Position numbers and translations under genes: made by a program. A stretch of DNA of 64,000 nt, taken from contig CADBDA010000005.1 of assembly GCA_902793295.1 (NCBI GenBank), positions 80,281 to 144,280 on the forward strand, given 5' to 3'. Below, piece after piece: positions 41,562 to 53,331 of the stretch (position 1 is the stretch's first letter; each line of letters starts with the position of its first letter). The notes under the pieces were generated by a model that had not been told where the DNA came from, ran no database searches, and was given only the letters and a program-made list of their open reading frames with translations. This DNA is from an uncultured Bacteroidota bacterium. Its GTDB lineage: Bacteria > Bacteroidota > Bacteroidia > Bacteroidales > P3.

Positions 41562-41599
41562 AGCGTAGAAAGCCACCGCGGAGGGTGGCTTTCTGCGCT
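41562..41599 (-). terminator. Hairpin downstream of the FKBP gene
   Basis: A 16-base stem with one mismatch (AGCGTAGAAAGCCACC with GGTGGCTTTCTGCGCT), 65 bp past the FKBP stop. The T-run is poor, so termination may be partial. A second small hairpin CACTGT/ACAGTG lies at about 41607-41620. Confidence 0.6.
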
Positions 41600-41663
41600 C
41601 ATTTGTCACTGTTGACAGTGAGCCGCCGGCTCTCTGTCGACACTTGTTGCTTCTAGCAATTGC

Positions 41664-42389
41664 TTATTCGTGCACGTCGTGCAGCTCCACTTCGTAGATG
41701 ACAGTGGTGAACGGGGGGATGTCTTCAGAACCCTGTGCTCCGAAGGCCATCTCGCTGGGGAAGTAGAAGCGGTACTTGCTGCCCGCTTTCATCATGCAGA
41801 AGGCTTCGCGCAGTCCGGGCATCAGTCCTTCGTCGATCATGTGGACTATGGGTGGACGGTTGCCGTAGGTCTGGTCGAAGATCTGTCCGTTGGTGAAGGT
41901 GCCTTTGTAGTCGAATTCCACCAGGAGTCCGAGTTCGCCCTTGCGTCCGTCGCCTTCCTTCAGCACTTCGTAGTAGAAGCCTTTGTCGCTTTTCTTCACA
42001 TTGGGGTTCTGCGCCGTCAGCTGGCTGAAATAGACCTCTTCTTGTTTGCGGACGTCTTCCATCGTGCTTTTGTAGCGCTCGTTTTGGCTGGCGTAGAATT
42101 TTTCTTCGATGCGCTGTTGCATAGCGACAATCTGTTCTTCGTTCAGCAACTTGTTGTTGTCGTCGAGTGTGGCCAGTAGCGATTGCACCAGCAGCTGCCG
42201 GTCAATTTCTATGCCGCTGGCCAGTACGTTTTGTCCCAATATGTTGCCCATGGCCCAGCTGATGCTGTCGTTCTCGCTTTTGAGTTGGGCGTCGGGGTCG
42301 GTCTTGACGTCCATGGTGCCTTTCTGCTGGCACGATGCGGCTAGTAGCATGGCACAAACGGTGAGGAGGATGGTTCTTCTTTTATTCAT
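41664..42389 (-). CDS. FKBP-type peptidyl-prolyl isomerase lipoprotein
   Basis: 241 residues from MNKRRTILLTVCAMLLAASC; the much longer frame upstream is antisense noise in the decarboxylase gene. The lipobox LAASC makes it a lipoprotein. Residues 30-130 are the helical FKBP N-terminal dimerisation domain, 140-241 the FKBP catalytic domain (GLLVEFDYKGTFTNGQIFDQT, MPGLREAFCMMKAGSKYRFYFP, IPPFTTVIYEVEL). It folds periplasmic or outer-membrane proteins. It follows the decarboxylase gene on the same strand. Confidence 0.93.
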   Translation of the reverse strand: MNKRRTILLTVCAMLLAASCQQKGTMDVKTDPDAQLKSENDSISWAMGNILGQNVLASGIEIDRQLLVQSLLATLDDNNKLLNEEQIVAMQQRIEEKFYASQNERYKSTMEDVRKQEEVYFSQLTAQNPNVKKSDKGFYYEVLKEGDGRKGELGLLVEFDYKGTFTNGQIFDQTYGNRPPIVHMIDEGLMPGLREAFCMMKAGSKYRFYFPSEMAFGAQGSEDIPPFTTVIYEVELHDVHE

Positions 42390-42436
42390 GGTAAAAAGTG
42401 GATAGTTTGCTTTCTTTTGGTTGTTTGTGGGAATGG

Positions 42437-43837
42437 TCAATAACCTAAAATTTTCAACATCGACTTGTGGCTTTGTTCTTTGGCGAAGAGCTTGGTGGTG
42501 TAGTCGCCGTTCTCGTCTTTGTCGATAATGATGTGCTTCGGTGCGGGAATGAGGCAGTGCTGTATGCCGCCGTATCCGGCCAGGCTCTCCTGGTAGGCGC
42601 CGGTGTGGAAGAAGCCGATGTAGAGCGGTTCGTCCTTCTGCAGCTTCGGCAGGAAGATGGCGTTGGCATGCGAGTCGGCATTGTAGTAGTCTTGGCTGTC
42701 GCACGTCAGACCGCCCAAAAACACTCGTTGGTATTCGCAGTCCCAGTGGTTGATGGGTAGCATGATGAAACGCTGGTTGATGCCCCAGGTGTCGGGCAGT
42801 GTGGTGATGAACGACGAGTCGATCATGTACCACGACTCGCGGTCGTTCTGCTGTTTCTGATCCAAAATGCTGTAGAGTGTGGCGCCGCTTTCACCCACGG
42901 TGAACGACCCGAATTCGGTGAAGATGTTGGGCTCCACAACTCCGCGGTTGGTGCAGATGGCCTTGATCTGGGCCAGTATCTCTTCGGCCATGTATTCGTA
43001 GTCGTAGTTGGCCGCCAGCGAATTCTTGATGGGGAAGCCGCCGCCGATATTCAGCGAATCCAAGTCGGGGCAGATGTGCTTCAGGTCGCAGTAAACATTG
43101 ACGCACTTCGCCAATTCGTTCCAGTAGTAGGCAGTGTCGCGTATGCCGGTGTTGATGAAGAAGTGCAGCATCTTGAACGTGTACTTGGGGTTGTCCTTGA
43201 TGGCCTCCTCGTAGAACGACAGGATGTCGTTATAGCGGATGCCGAGTCGTGAAGTGTAAAAGTCGAATCGCGGCTCTTCCTCGGCGGCTATACGGATGCC
43301 AATCTTCATCGGCACCTCGGGGTCCTGCACCGCTTCGTCGAGCATCGCCATCTCATGCTTGTTGTCGATCACCGGCACGATGTTGTGGAAGCCGTCCTTG
43401 TACAGGTCCGCAATGTTGTCGATGTATTGCTGACGTTTGAATCCGTTGCTTACTATAAAGATATTCTTATCGATGAGACCGCTGTTGTATAGCTCCTGGA
43501 TCAGGTTGATATCGAAGGCGCTCGAGGTCTCAAGGTTGATGTCGTTCTTCAACGCCTCCTCCATCACAAAGCTGAAGTGGCTGCTCTTTGTGCAGTAGCA
43601 ATAGTTATATGTGCCTTTGTAGTCGGTCTTGGCAATGGCCACATTGAAAAGCCTTTTGGCACGTTGGATTTGTGAGCTTATTTTTGGCAGATAGGTGATT
43701 TTAAGTGGGGTGCCGTATTGCTTGATGACCTCCATCAGGGGTATGTCGTGAAAATAGAGTTCGCCGTCTTCGGTGCGGAATTCGTCCTGCGGAAACTCAA
43801 ATGTCTGGTCGATTAAGTCGTAATACTTGTTTTTCAT
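42437..43837 (-). CDS. PLP-dependent (fold type III) decarboxylase, arginine-decarboxylase-like
   Basis: 466 residues. A fold-III barrel with the PLP lysine probably in YNYCYCTKSSHF, and PLP-phosphate loop NIGGGFPI, later FTEFGSFTVGES and FFHTGAYQESL (active-site region of the second subunit). It belongs to the 465-residue Bacteroidetes family annotated as arginine or related decarboxylase, shorter than E. coli SpeA (about 660). It likely supplies agmatine or another amine, possibly for polyamines; the substrate is not fixed by sequence. The start is followed 75 bases upstream by a -7 box. Confidence 0.8.
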   Translation of the reverse strand: MKNKYYDLIDQTFEFPQDEFRTEDGELYFHDIPLMEVIKQYGTPLKITYLPKISSQIQRAKRLFNVAIAKTDYKGTYNYCYCTKSSHFSFVMEEALKNDINLETSSAFDINLIQELYNSGLIDKNIFIVSNGFKRQQYIDNIADLYKDGFHNIVPVIDNKHEMAMLDEAVQDPEVPMKIGIRIAAEEEPRFDFYTSRLGIRYNDILSFYEEAIKDNPKYTFKMLHFFINTGIRDTAYYWNELAKCVNVYCDLKHICPDLDSLNIGGGFPIKNSLAANYDYEYMAEEILAQIKAICTNRGVVEPNIFTEFGSFTVGESGATLYSILDQKQQNDRESWYMIDSSFITTLPDTWGINQRFIMLPINHWDCEYQRVFLGGLTCDSQDYYNADSHANAIFLPKLQKDEPLYIGFFHTGAYQESLAGYGGIQHCLIPAPKHIIIDKDENGDYTTKLFAKEQSHKSMLKILGY

Positions 43838-43911
43838 TTTTTGAAAACTTTTTGATTAAATCACCATTTTTATTTCCATCCGATTGAGCCGGATTGGCTT
43901 CAAAGGGTTTG

Positions 43912-43919
43912 CAAAAGTA
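43912..43919 (-). promoter_or_regulatory. -7 box of the decarboxylase gene
   Basis: The minus strand reads TACTTTTG, exact to TAnnTTTG, with a leader of about 70 bases. No clear -33 element. The remainder of 43838-44137 is T-rich with the terminator at 44070. Confidence 0.6.
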
Positions 43920-44069
43920 CAATTATTTTGTCTATCGGTGGGCGTTTTGGCTCATTTTTTTTGGATTTGTTCAGATAATTTGTTTCGCTTATTTTGTAAA
44001 TCTTTGTCCTTTAGTAAAATAGTGTGCAGCTTGTTGTGTGGCGTTTTTTGTTGTTTGGGGTATAACAAA

Positions 44070-44108
44070 CCGGGCTGGATAAGGCTTTTGTTGCCCTATC
44101 CAGCCCGG
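44070..44108 (-). terminator. Terminator of the gingipain-like gene
   Basis: Stem CCGGGCTGGATA (44070-44081) with TATCCAGCCCGG (44097-44108), perfect over 12 bp and extendable. It lies 30 bp after the stop on the minus strand. The T-run is weak. Confidence 0.7.
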
Positions 44109-44137
44109 TCGGATTGCTTTTGTCGCTAAATGGTCGA

Positions 44138-47100
44138 CTATTTCTTAACAAATTTCGCTATGGCGCGGTTGCCATGATGGTCGGTGGCGACCAGCATGTA
44201 GACACCGTTGTTGAGTTGGCTGATGTCGATGGTGCGCTGGGCTTGGTCAGCCTGCAGGCGCATCACTTCGCGTCCGCTCAGGTCGAGTATGACGATGCTG
44301 GCGATGTCGTCACCGTCCAAGTTGAGCGATGCGTGTGCGGGGTTGGGATAGATTCGCAGTGTGGCGTCGCTTCCGGCAATGTTGATGCCGATGCTGCCGT
44401 TCACGGTCACCGTAGTGCTGGCCGTTGCGTTGCAGCTGCCGTTGTATCCGGTGACGGTGTATTCGGTCGTTTCGGTGGGGTAGACATCGATGGTGCTGTT
44501 CGTCTCGCCGGTGCTCCACATGTACTGGTCGGCACCGCTGGCTGTCAGTCGGACCGATTCGCCGCTGCGGATGGTGACATCACCGCCGCTGATGCTCACT
44601 TGGGGCAGTGCGCGGACCACCAGGGTGAGGTAGGTGATGCTGTTGGCTGTGCTGTCTGAGAAGATGTGGTTGCCTTCGCTCAGGTTCTCCGTTTCAATGG
44701 CGTTTCCGTTGAATGTGTATTCGCTACCCTGGCAGATGGTGTCGATCTGGTAGGTGTAATCGCTTCCGCTGGAGGGCAGGTGGATGTCGTCTATCCATGT
44801 GCAATCGCTGCCGCGGCCGACAGAACCGTCTTTCTGGTAGCTGAATTTGAAGGTGTGGGTGCCGGCGGTAATGGCGTATGCGCTACGGCTCCAGTCGACC
44901 TCTCCGCTGATGGCTTCCATCTCCACATTGTCGATATAGAAGTGGAAGAAGTCGTAGTCGCTCTCCGACGAAACGCGTTTCCAGAAGGTGATGCTGTCGT
45001 TGGCTGTCGACGTCCAGGTGATACTCAGTTCGGAAGAACAGTTGTTGCCGCTGTTTGAATTCCAAGAGCTGGTGCTCCAGGTGCGCGATCTGACACAGAA
45101 GGTGCCGTTGTGGGCATTCTGGTTGGTGATTTCCCAGGGGTAGTTGCCTTGGGTCCAATTGGGATAGCTCCAAGTGCTGTCTTCAAAGGTGATGAATCTT
45201 GTGTCGTTTCCAATGATCACTGTGATGGTGTCCTTGGTGGTCTTGAAGCCGTCGTTGATGGTCTGGAGGAAGGGGATGACGCGGTCGACAGGTATGGCAT
45301 CCACGCAATGCAGCTGGTAGGTCAGGTTGACAGACTGGTTTGTCGCTATCTGGCTGATGGTGTTGTTCGGATTGTCGATGCAGATGATGGGGTCGAGGCA
45401 GGTGAGGGTCACCTGTGCATTGCTCAGATCGGCATGGCCCATATTTTTGTTCGTGATGGTCAGCACGGCGGTGCTGTCAGCCTCAAAGTTGTTGGTCAGC
45501 GTATGTTCCACGCTATGCATGTTGCTGGCGTTGATGGTGAAGTTGAAGTAGTTGTCCGAACGGTCGTTGGCGGTGTTGCCCCAGCGGACTACAACCTTCA
45601 CTCTGGCGACGGTCTGGTCGGCGACATTGCCCCAGATGTGGCTTGTGCAGACATGATGAAGCGAAAGCTCGTCCCCGACGGCAAGGCCGCTGTTGAGGTC
45701 GATGGTGCCCGTGGTGTCTATCAGCATCTGTCCTTCCAGGTTCTGGAATTCGATGGTGATATTGTTGGCGTTGTTCACGCCCACATTTTTCAGCGTGACG
45801 TCGAAGTTGACATTGCCGTCGGCATAGAGTGTGTTGTTGGCGGTCATCGACTGAATACTGACGTAGGGGCCGTTGGCAATGATGTTCACGTTCTGGATGT
45901 ATGGTTGGTAGCCTTGGGCGGTAATCACCACTTCGGCAGTGCCGGGATTGGCAATGGGGTCAAACTGCAGGGTGGCATTGCCAAAGGCGTCGGCAAAAGC
46001 TGCTGCTATCAGGTTGTGCTGGGCGTCGGTGAAGCCGATGTAAGCATAGGGTGTGGCGCTGACAGTTAGGCTGTTGCAGCCAACGGTGATGGCGTTGGGC
46101 ACCGTAGCCTGCATGGTCTGAGCCTGTCCGTGGATGTAGGGCATCAGCGAGGGGTCGCCCATCAGGTGGTAGATTTGCCAGTAGTATTCTTTCATGTCGA
46201 CGCCGGCACTGCTGGCTTCGACGGCCATGTTGCCGGCCTGTACCATGGCGCCCATCGTGAGGTACCAATTGTTGAAGGTCTCGTTGTGGGTGTGGAACAG
46301 GCGGTCGTACATGCCAAGGTTGTTGGCGTCGTAGTTCGGGTTACAGGTGTTGTTGATGGTGCTGCGGATGCCTACCGACCAGTAGAAGTCTTCGATCCAG
46401 TAGGTGGAATTGCTGCCGCCGATATAACCTACGGCTCCGGCATTGTTGTCTTTGCGCAGCAGGGCTTCACCGAAGCATGCGTCGACTTGGAAACTGTTGG
46501 TCAGGCAGCAGTTGCCGATCATCACCATAGGCTTGTTGTTGTTGGTCATCTGCGACACGTTGGATGCGGTGAAGCTGGGGTCGCCCCATGAGGTCTCGGA
46601 ACCGTGGGCGGTATAGTTGACCCAGCCGCAGCCGTTGTTGTAGAGGGTTCTCAGTGCCGACGAAGTGGCGCTGGCCTGCGAACTGCCCGTGACGGTGACT
46701 CCGGTGGGGGCGAAGCTGGTGTTGTTTTTATAGTAGACGATGTTGCTGAAACCGTTGGCGGCGGTGATATAGGTCTTGGCCACATAGTCCATCGCAGGGT
46801 CGCCGTAGTTGTATGCGTTGTCGCCGCTGGTGCCTCTGTCGACTCCGGCAATGAGTGCGGCGGTGTTCAGATACGAATCGTCGGGGAAGGTGTACTGTTC
46901 ATACATCATCGTCTTGGAAATCTGCGGCGTCAGTTGCGAAAGGTCCTGTGCGGAGAATCGGCCGTAGTGGCAGTCGGGCAGGTAGTCGTTGCCTGTCCAG
47001 CAGCAGTAGCTGAGGTCGCTGTGATGTTGCTCGTTATAGGCGGTGAGCTGGAAAGCGGGCAGCTGTGCCACATCGCCTACGAGGAGCACATACGTGGGGG

Positions 47101-47968
47101 CGGGACTGGTGGGAGTGGCATTGTCGTAGAGACCCTGCAGGTAGTTTTTGATGCTGCTGGTGGTGTTGCCCACATTGGGGTCGTTGGTGTAGACGAGGTC
47201 CACAATGAAACCCTGACGACGCTTCCAGTCGGCAAACTCGTCTAGAGCGCCACGGAAACCGCTGTAGGAGACAATCGTGTAGCGCAGTGGGGCGCTGGTG
47301 TGTGCGTCTTTGTTGCCCAGGCTGTTCACCACTTCCAATCCGCTGTTGAAGGCCGGACTGGCATAACGCTGCTGCAGCTGACGGGTACCTTCAACGTCGG
47401 CATGCTTTTGGTGTATGTTGACAGTGAGGTTTCTGATGATGATCACTTGGTTGGTTTGGGGGTTCCAGCGCATGGGGTTGAACATGACGCGTGCCAGGTT
47501 GCGGTCGCGTGCCACACCCATGGCTTCGACCACGATGGGGTCGTTGCCCAGGAAGCTGTTGGCACTGTAGCTACGACGGTCCATCACTAGCTGATGCTCG
47601 CTGCGGTCGCTCTTGCTGCGCGACGGCTGGGCGGGAACGATGGCATGGTCGATGCCGAACTGCGAACCGTCAACGGTGTCGCAATCCATCGCCACAATGT
47701 CGTAAACCAGTTCGTCACCTAGCGACACTTCGACAATCTTGACGAGGGTGGGCAGCGCGGGCAGACCTGCCACTTGCTGCTTTTGGAATCCCTTCATGGT
47801 GATTTGGGTGAAGTCCTGCTTGTCGATGTTGACAGTGGTCCCGTAGGCTTGCAACGATTCGAATTGCAGTTGTACGTTCTGGTAGTTGCTCTCTTTCACT
47901 TGGCAGTTCTGTGCCGATACCGCCAGTGCCATGAGGCAGAACATGAGAGTTGTGAGTATTTTTTTCAT
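44138..47968 (-). CDS. C25 gingipain-like protease with type IX secretion sorting domain
   Basis: 1276 residues. Signal peptide to about 20 (MKKILTTLMFCLMALAVSAQ), a propeptide domain to about 210, then a C25 catalytic domain with His455 (TAHGSETSW) and Cys487 (MIGNCCLTNSF), the dyad of gingipains. After about 620 come several Ig-like and jelly-roll domains. The last 80 residues are a type A CTD: LRIYPNPAHASLNL, then GVYMLVA and KFVKK. It should cross the outer membrane by the Por system and be anchored or released outside. Monocistronic; specificity unknown. Confidence 0.92.
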   Translation of the reverse strand: MKKILTTLMFCLMALAVSAQNCQVKESNYQNVQLQFESLQAYGTTVNIDKQDFTQITMKGFQKQQVAGLPALPTLVKIVEVSLGDELVYDIVAMDCDTVDGSQFGIDHAIVPAQPSRSKSDRSEHQLVMDRRSYSANSFLGNDPIVVEAMGVARDRNLARVMFNPMRWNPQTNQVIIIRNLTVNIHQKHADVEGTRQLQQRYASPAFNSGLEVVNSLGNKDAHTSAPLRYTIVSYSGFRGALDEFADWKRRQGFIVDLVYTNDPNVGNTTSSIKNYLQGLYDNATPTSPAPTYVLLVGDVAQLPAFQLTAYNEQHHSDLSYCCWTGNDYLPDCHYGRFSAQDLSQLTPQISKTMMYEQYTFPDDSYLNTAALIAGVDRGTSGDNAYNYGDPAMDYVAKTYITAANGFSNIVYYKNNTSFAPTGVTVTGSSQASATSSALRTLYNNGCGWVNYTAHGSETSWGDPSFTASNVSQMTNNNKPMVMIGNCCLTNSFQVDACFGEALLRKDNNAGAVGYIGGSNSTYWIEDFYWSVGIRSTINNTCNPNYDANNLGMYDRLFHTHNETFNNWYLTMGAMVQAGNMAVEASSAGVDMKEYYWQIYHLMGDPSLMPYIHGQAQTMQATVPNAITVGCNSLTVSATPYAYIGFTDAQHNLIAAAFADAFGNATLQFDPIANPGTAEVVITAQGYQPYIQNVNIIANGPYVSIQSMTANNTLYADGNVNFDVTLKNVGVNNANNITIEFQNLEGQMLIDTTGTIDLNSGLAVGDELSLHHVCTSHIWGNVADQTVARVKVVVRWGNTANDRSDNYFNFTINASNMHSVEHTLTNNFEADSTAVLTITNKNMGHADLSNAQVTLTCLDPIICIDNPNNTISQIATNQSVNLTYQLHCVDAIPVDRVIPFLQTINDGFKTTKDTITVIIGNDTRFITFEDSTWSYPNWTQGNYPWEITNQNAHNGTFCVRSRTWSTSSWNSNSGNNCSSELSITWTSTANDSITFWKRVSSESDYDFFHFYIDNVEMEAISGEVDWSRSAYAITAGTHTFKFSYQKDGSVGRGSDCTWIDDIHLPSSGSDYTYQIDTICQGSEYTFNGNAIETENLSEGNHIFSDSTANSITYLTLVVRALPQVSISGGDVTIRSGESVRLTASGADQYMWSTGETNSTIDVYPTETTEYTVTGYNGSCNATASTTVTVNGSIGINIAGSDATLRIYPNPAHASLNLDGDDIASIVILDLSGREVMRLQADQAQRTIDISQLNNGVYMLVATDHHGNRAIAKFVKK

Positions 47969-48075
47969 GTGGTTATTATTAATTGTTTTCTTTCTTTTGA
48001 TGGGATGTGGTTTTGTAGTCTTTTAAAACGGAAGTTTTATATGGTAATTATGTATTCTTTATTATTTATGTATTT

Positions 48076-48795
48076 TTAACGGGAGCGATTGTCGTTGGCT
48101 TCTCCTTCCAGCATCGGCAGGAAATACTGCCAGATGGCTTCGTTGGGCGGGGGTGCCACGATGGTGATGGGCTCTTTGCGGACGGGATGGATGAAGCTTA
48201 GTCGTCGGGCGTGGAGCGAGATACCACCGTCGGGATTGGATCGCTCGGCACCGTATTTCAAATCGCCTTTGATGGGGCAGCCGATGTTGGCCAGTTGTGC
48301 CCTTATCTGGTGATGGCGGCCGCTGTGGAGGTCCACCTCCAGCAGGTGGTAGCCGCCGTCGCTGACGCCGACGAGGCGGTAGTCGAGGCTGGCCAGTTTG
48401 GCTTGGGGCGTGCCGGCTTTCACCACGTAACTTTTGTTGCTCTTTTCATTGCGCAGCAGCCAGTCTTCCAAATGCCCGTGTGTGTGTAGTGGCGCCTCCT
48501 TGCAAAGTGCCCAGTAGCTTTTCTGCATCTCGCGTTGTTTCACCGCTTCGTTCATACGGCTCAGCGCCTTCGATGTCTTTGCAAAGAGCACCACGCCGCT
48601 CACAGGGCGGTCCAGCCGGTGGATGACTCCACAAAAGACATTGCCGGGTTTGCTATCGCGCTCCTTCAGGTAGGCCTTGATGCGGTCGGGGAGGGTCTCG
48701 TCGCCGGTTTTGTCGCCTTGCACAATCTCTCCGCATCGTTTGTTGAGCGCCAGCAGGTGGTTGTCTTCGTAAAGTATTTGTTCGGCAAGGTCCAT
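48076..48795 (-). CDS. RluA-family 23S/tRNA pseudouridine synthase
   Basis: 239 residues. The catalytic Asp lies in HRLDRPVSGVVLFAKTS (59-75), followed by LLEVDLHSGRHHQIRAQL, which is the RluA signature. There is no S4 domain, and length matches RluA/YqcB-type single-domain enzymes. It converts uridine to pseudouridine in rRNA or tRNA; the exact site is not known. It closes the run rsfS-ftsH-LUD-cdsA-psd-rluA, 24 bp after psd. Confidence 0.9.
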   Translation of the reverse strand: MDLAEQILYEDNHLLALNKRCGEIVQGDKTGDETLPDRIKAYLKERDSKPGNVFCGVIHRLDRPVSGVVLFAKTSKALSRMNEAVKQREMQKSYWALCKEAPLHTHGHLEDWLLRNEKSNKSYVVKAGTPQAKLASLDYRLVGVSDGGYHLLEVDLHSGRHHQIRAQLANIGCPIKGDLKYGAERSNPDGGISLHARRLSFIHPVRKEPITIVAPPPNEAIWQYFLPMLEGEANDNRSR

Positions 48796-48819
48796 AGGGC
48801 TGTTATTGTGGGTGGGCGT

Positions 48820-49491
48820 TTAGTTTTGTTTCTGTTTGATGCGTGCTATGGGGGTGACGCCGTTGCGCACGGTGTCCTGAAGGCTTACGCAGAGTTCGGT
48901 GTCGAGCGGCAGGAGGAGGTCGACGCGCGAACCGAATTTGATGAATCCCAGTTCCTGGTTCTGCTTCACCTTTTCGCCTTCGTGGGCGTAGCAGACAATG
49001 CGGCGCGCCATCACTCCGGCCACTTGGCGCATCAGTATCTTCTGTCCGTCCTCCAGCACCATGCCGATGCTGGCGCGTTCGTTCATAATGGACGATTTGG
49101 GATAGGAGGCCACGAAGTAGTTGCCTTTGTGGTATTTCACATAGTCGATGGTGCCGTTGGCGGGGTAGCGGTTCACGTGGACATCAGTGCCGTACATGAA
49201 GACGCTGACCATCAGACATTCGCAGTTCAGGTATTCTTTCTCGAAGGTCTGCTCGATGGTGCAGATCGTACCGTCGGCCGGGGCGATGAGTTGGGCATCG
49301 TCTTCTGTGAAGACGCGCCGTGGAATGCGGAAAAAGGAGGCCAGCGCTATCCAAAAACCGAACATCAGCACGATGAGCAGGTAGTTGAAGAAATTCAACG
49401 GGCTGGTGAACACCACCATCAGCACGGTGATGGCTGCGAAGATGACCAGCAGTGTGAGTAGCAGTCGGTGTCCTTCTTTGTGTATGTACAT
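48820..49491 (-). CDS. psd: Phosphatidylserine decarboxylase proenzyme
   Basis: 223 residues, the short bacterial form. Two membrane helices (about 10-29 and 34-55) precede the catalytic part. The self-cleavage site is KFGSRVDLLLP with Gly187-Ser188, where serine becomes the pyruvoyl group; the usual triad is LGST, and GSR is the short-form variant. It makes phosphatidylethanolamine from phosphatidylserine at the inner membrane. Next to cdsA, giving two steps of the same pathway. Confidence 0.94.
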   Translation of the reverse strand: MYIHKEGHRLLLTLLVIFAAITVLMVVFTSPLNFFNYLLIVLMFGFWIALASFFRIPRRVFTEDDAQLIAPADGTICTIEQTFEKEYLNCECLMVSVFMYGTDVHVNRYPANGTIDYVKYHKGNYFVASYPKSSIMNERASIGMVLEDGQKILMRQVAGVMARRIVCYAHEGEKVKQNQELGFIKFGSRVDLLLPLDTELCVSLQDTVRNGVTPIARIKQKQN

Positions 49492-49530
49492 TGTGTTTTT
49501 TATTGGATTAGTTGTTCAGTTGTTTTGTTG

Positions 49531-50406
49531 TCACAATTCGCAAATCACGATATAGGCGATGATGAATGGGGTGGACAACAGCAGACTGTCGAAGCGGTCG
49601 AGCACGCCGCCGTGACCAGGCATTATCTTGCCGCTGTCTTTGACGCCGCAGTAGCGTTTGAACATCGACTCCACCAAGTCGCCCAAGGTTCCAATGATGC
49701 TGCATACCAGTGCCACGACGGCCCAGTCGCTACGGTCGAAGTTGAGGGCGCGGGTGTCGAACAGCGGTCCGACAAGCATTGCGGCGGCGATGCAGAAGAT
49801 GATGCCGCCCAGGGTGCCTTCCCAAGTCTTGTTGGGAGAGTGGCGCTCCCACATCTTGTGGCGTCCCAGCAGCATGCCGGTCATGTAGGCAAAACTGTCG
49901 TTCACCCATATCAGGATGAAGACCATCATCATCAGTCCGGCGCTCTGATTCTGGATGTGGGTCATCAGGGCCAGCGGAGTCATCACCCATAGCGAGGGCA
50001 GCAGGGTGTGTCCCACCGTTTCGAAGGGGCGCTGATCCTCGCGCCACAGCTGCACCAGGAAAACGGCCAGCCACAGCATGGGCAGCAGCGCGGGAAGCAT
50101 GGTGAGGTCGGCGGTGTAGAAGAGGTTGTCGCCGTTCAGCCACAAGGCCAGGATGAGATAGGTGAGCACGCCGACGGCATAGCCGAGGGGGGCGTTCACA
50201 ACCACCTCCTTCTTGCGGAGGTTGGCAATGACTTCATGGATGCCGATAATGCCGATAACAAACAGCACAGCGCTGAAAACAAAGTTGCCAATGATTTGCT
50301 GGTAGGTGTTGCTGTCGCCACCTAGCAGTTTGCCTGAGTAGATGGAGCCTACCACGATAAGCACGTAGACGGCGCCACTGATGGTTCTGGTAACGAATTT
50401 GTTCAT
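49531..50406 (-). CDS. cdsA: Phosphatidate cytidylyltransferase
   Basis: 291 residues with seven or eight membrane helices. The signature near the C-terminus is KDSGKIMPGHGGVLDRFDS, which binds the metal and CTP. Also KMWERHSPNKTWEGTLGG. It makes CDP-diacylglycerol, the precursor of all phospholipids. It lies 51 bp from the LUD gene and 39 bp before psd in an apparent operon. Confidence 0.96.
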   Translation of the reverse strand: MNKFVTRTISGAVYVLIVVGSIYSGKLLGGDSNTYQQIIGNFVFSAVLFVIGIIGIHEVIANLRKKEVVVNAPLGYAVGVLTYLILALWLNGDNLFYTADLTMLPALLPMLWLAVFLVQLWREDQRPFETVGHTLLPSLWVMTPLALMTHIQNQSAGLMMMVFILIWVNDSFAYMTGMLLGRHKMWERHSPNKTWEGTLGGIIFCIAAAMLVGPLFDTRALNFDRSDWAVVALVCSIIGTLGDLVESMFKRYCGVKDSGKIMPGHGGVLDRFDSLLLSTPFIIAYIVICEL

Positions 50407-50457
50407 GGTCGGGATGGTGTTCTGTGGATGGTGCTAATATCTTTTGTTGAGGGATTG

Positions 50458-51078
50458 TCAACCTTCGTCTTCAATCAGGATGAGGTACATTTTCTGCTGC
50501 CCCTTGCGGAAGGCGTAGCTGGCGGGGTTGGTCAGCATCAGATTGTCGGGGAAGGTGGGGTAGAGGTCCTTCAGCCGTTCGTTGGCGGCTTCCCAATCGG
50601 GCACTACCTGTGAGGTGAAAGCCAGCACGATGGTGGCTTCGGACAGGGCTGGCATGGTGATGCCCAACCCTTGGTTGGACGAGATGATGATGCCACCCTG
50701 CCATGCCGTCAGCGCTTCGCAGAGGGTGGCGCCAAGCGGATAGTGGTGGTCGGGGTCGCAGGTGCAGCGGTTTTCGATGCCCAAATGGCCGATGAAGCTG
50801 GTCAGGTTGTCGCTGCCGCAGCCTATGGTCACGTCGCCGTGTCGGCGCTGGATGTCGATAATGCGGTTGCGGATGTCATTCTCGTTGTAGCAGTAGTACA
50901 TGGTGCCACCGCGTTGGGTGAAGTTCTGTGCGAAGAGTACGCTGAGGTCTTCGTTGCCGGCATCGATAAAGGTGTTGCCGACGGTGACCGTCAGCTCGCG
51001 GTTGTCGATGGGGTTCTTGTTGATCAGCGCTTCGCGAATCTCTTTCAGTACCTGTTCTTTCAGTCGGTTGTCTTTCAT
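50458..51078 (-). CDS. LUD/LutC-like domain protein
   Basis: 206 residues, resembling LUD (LutC/YkgG) proteins of lactate utilisation: VTIGCGSDNLTSFIGHLG, GATLCEALTAWQGGIIISSNQG, and VVPDWEAANERL. The LutAB partners are absent, and the gene is fixed between ftsH and cdsA in the phylum. So a role in lactate oxidation is doubtful. No signal or membrane segment. Confidence 0.75.
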   Translation of the reverse strand: MKDNRLKEQVLKEIREALINKNPIDNRELTVTVGNTFIDAGNEDLSVLFAQNFTQRGGTMYYCYNENDIRNRIIDIQRRHGDVTIGCGSDNLTSFIGHLGIENRCTCDPDHHYPLGATLCEALTAWQGGIIISSNQGLGITMPALSEATIVLAFTSQVVPDWEAANERLKDLYPTFPDNLMLTNPASYAFRKGQQKMYLILIEDEG

Positions 51079-51102
51079 GTCTTTGGTTTTGTCAGGGGGT
51101 GT

Positions 51103-53295
<2,193 letters not shown>

Positions 53296-53331
53296 GATTG
53301 TTGCTTGGCGTGTCTTGTTCAGTTGCGTGGG

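Noticed and set aside
41664..42833. Longer FKBP frame with a 148-residue N-terminal extension
   Set aside because: The extension is out-of-frame decarboxylase coding sequence; the lipoprotein signal at 42389 is the natural start.
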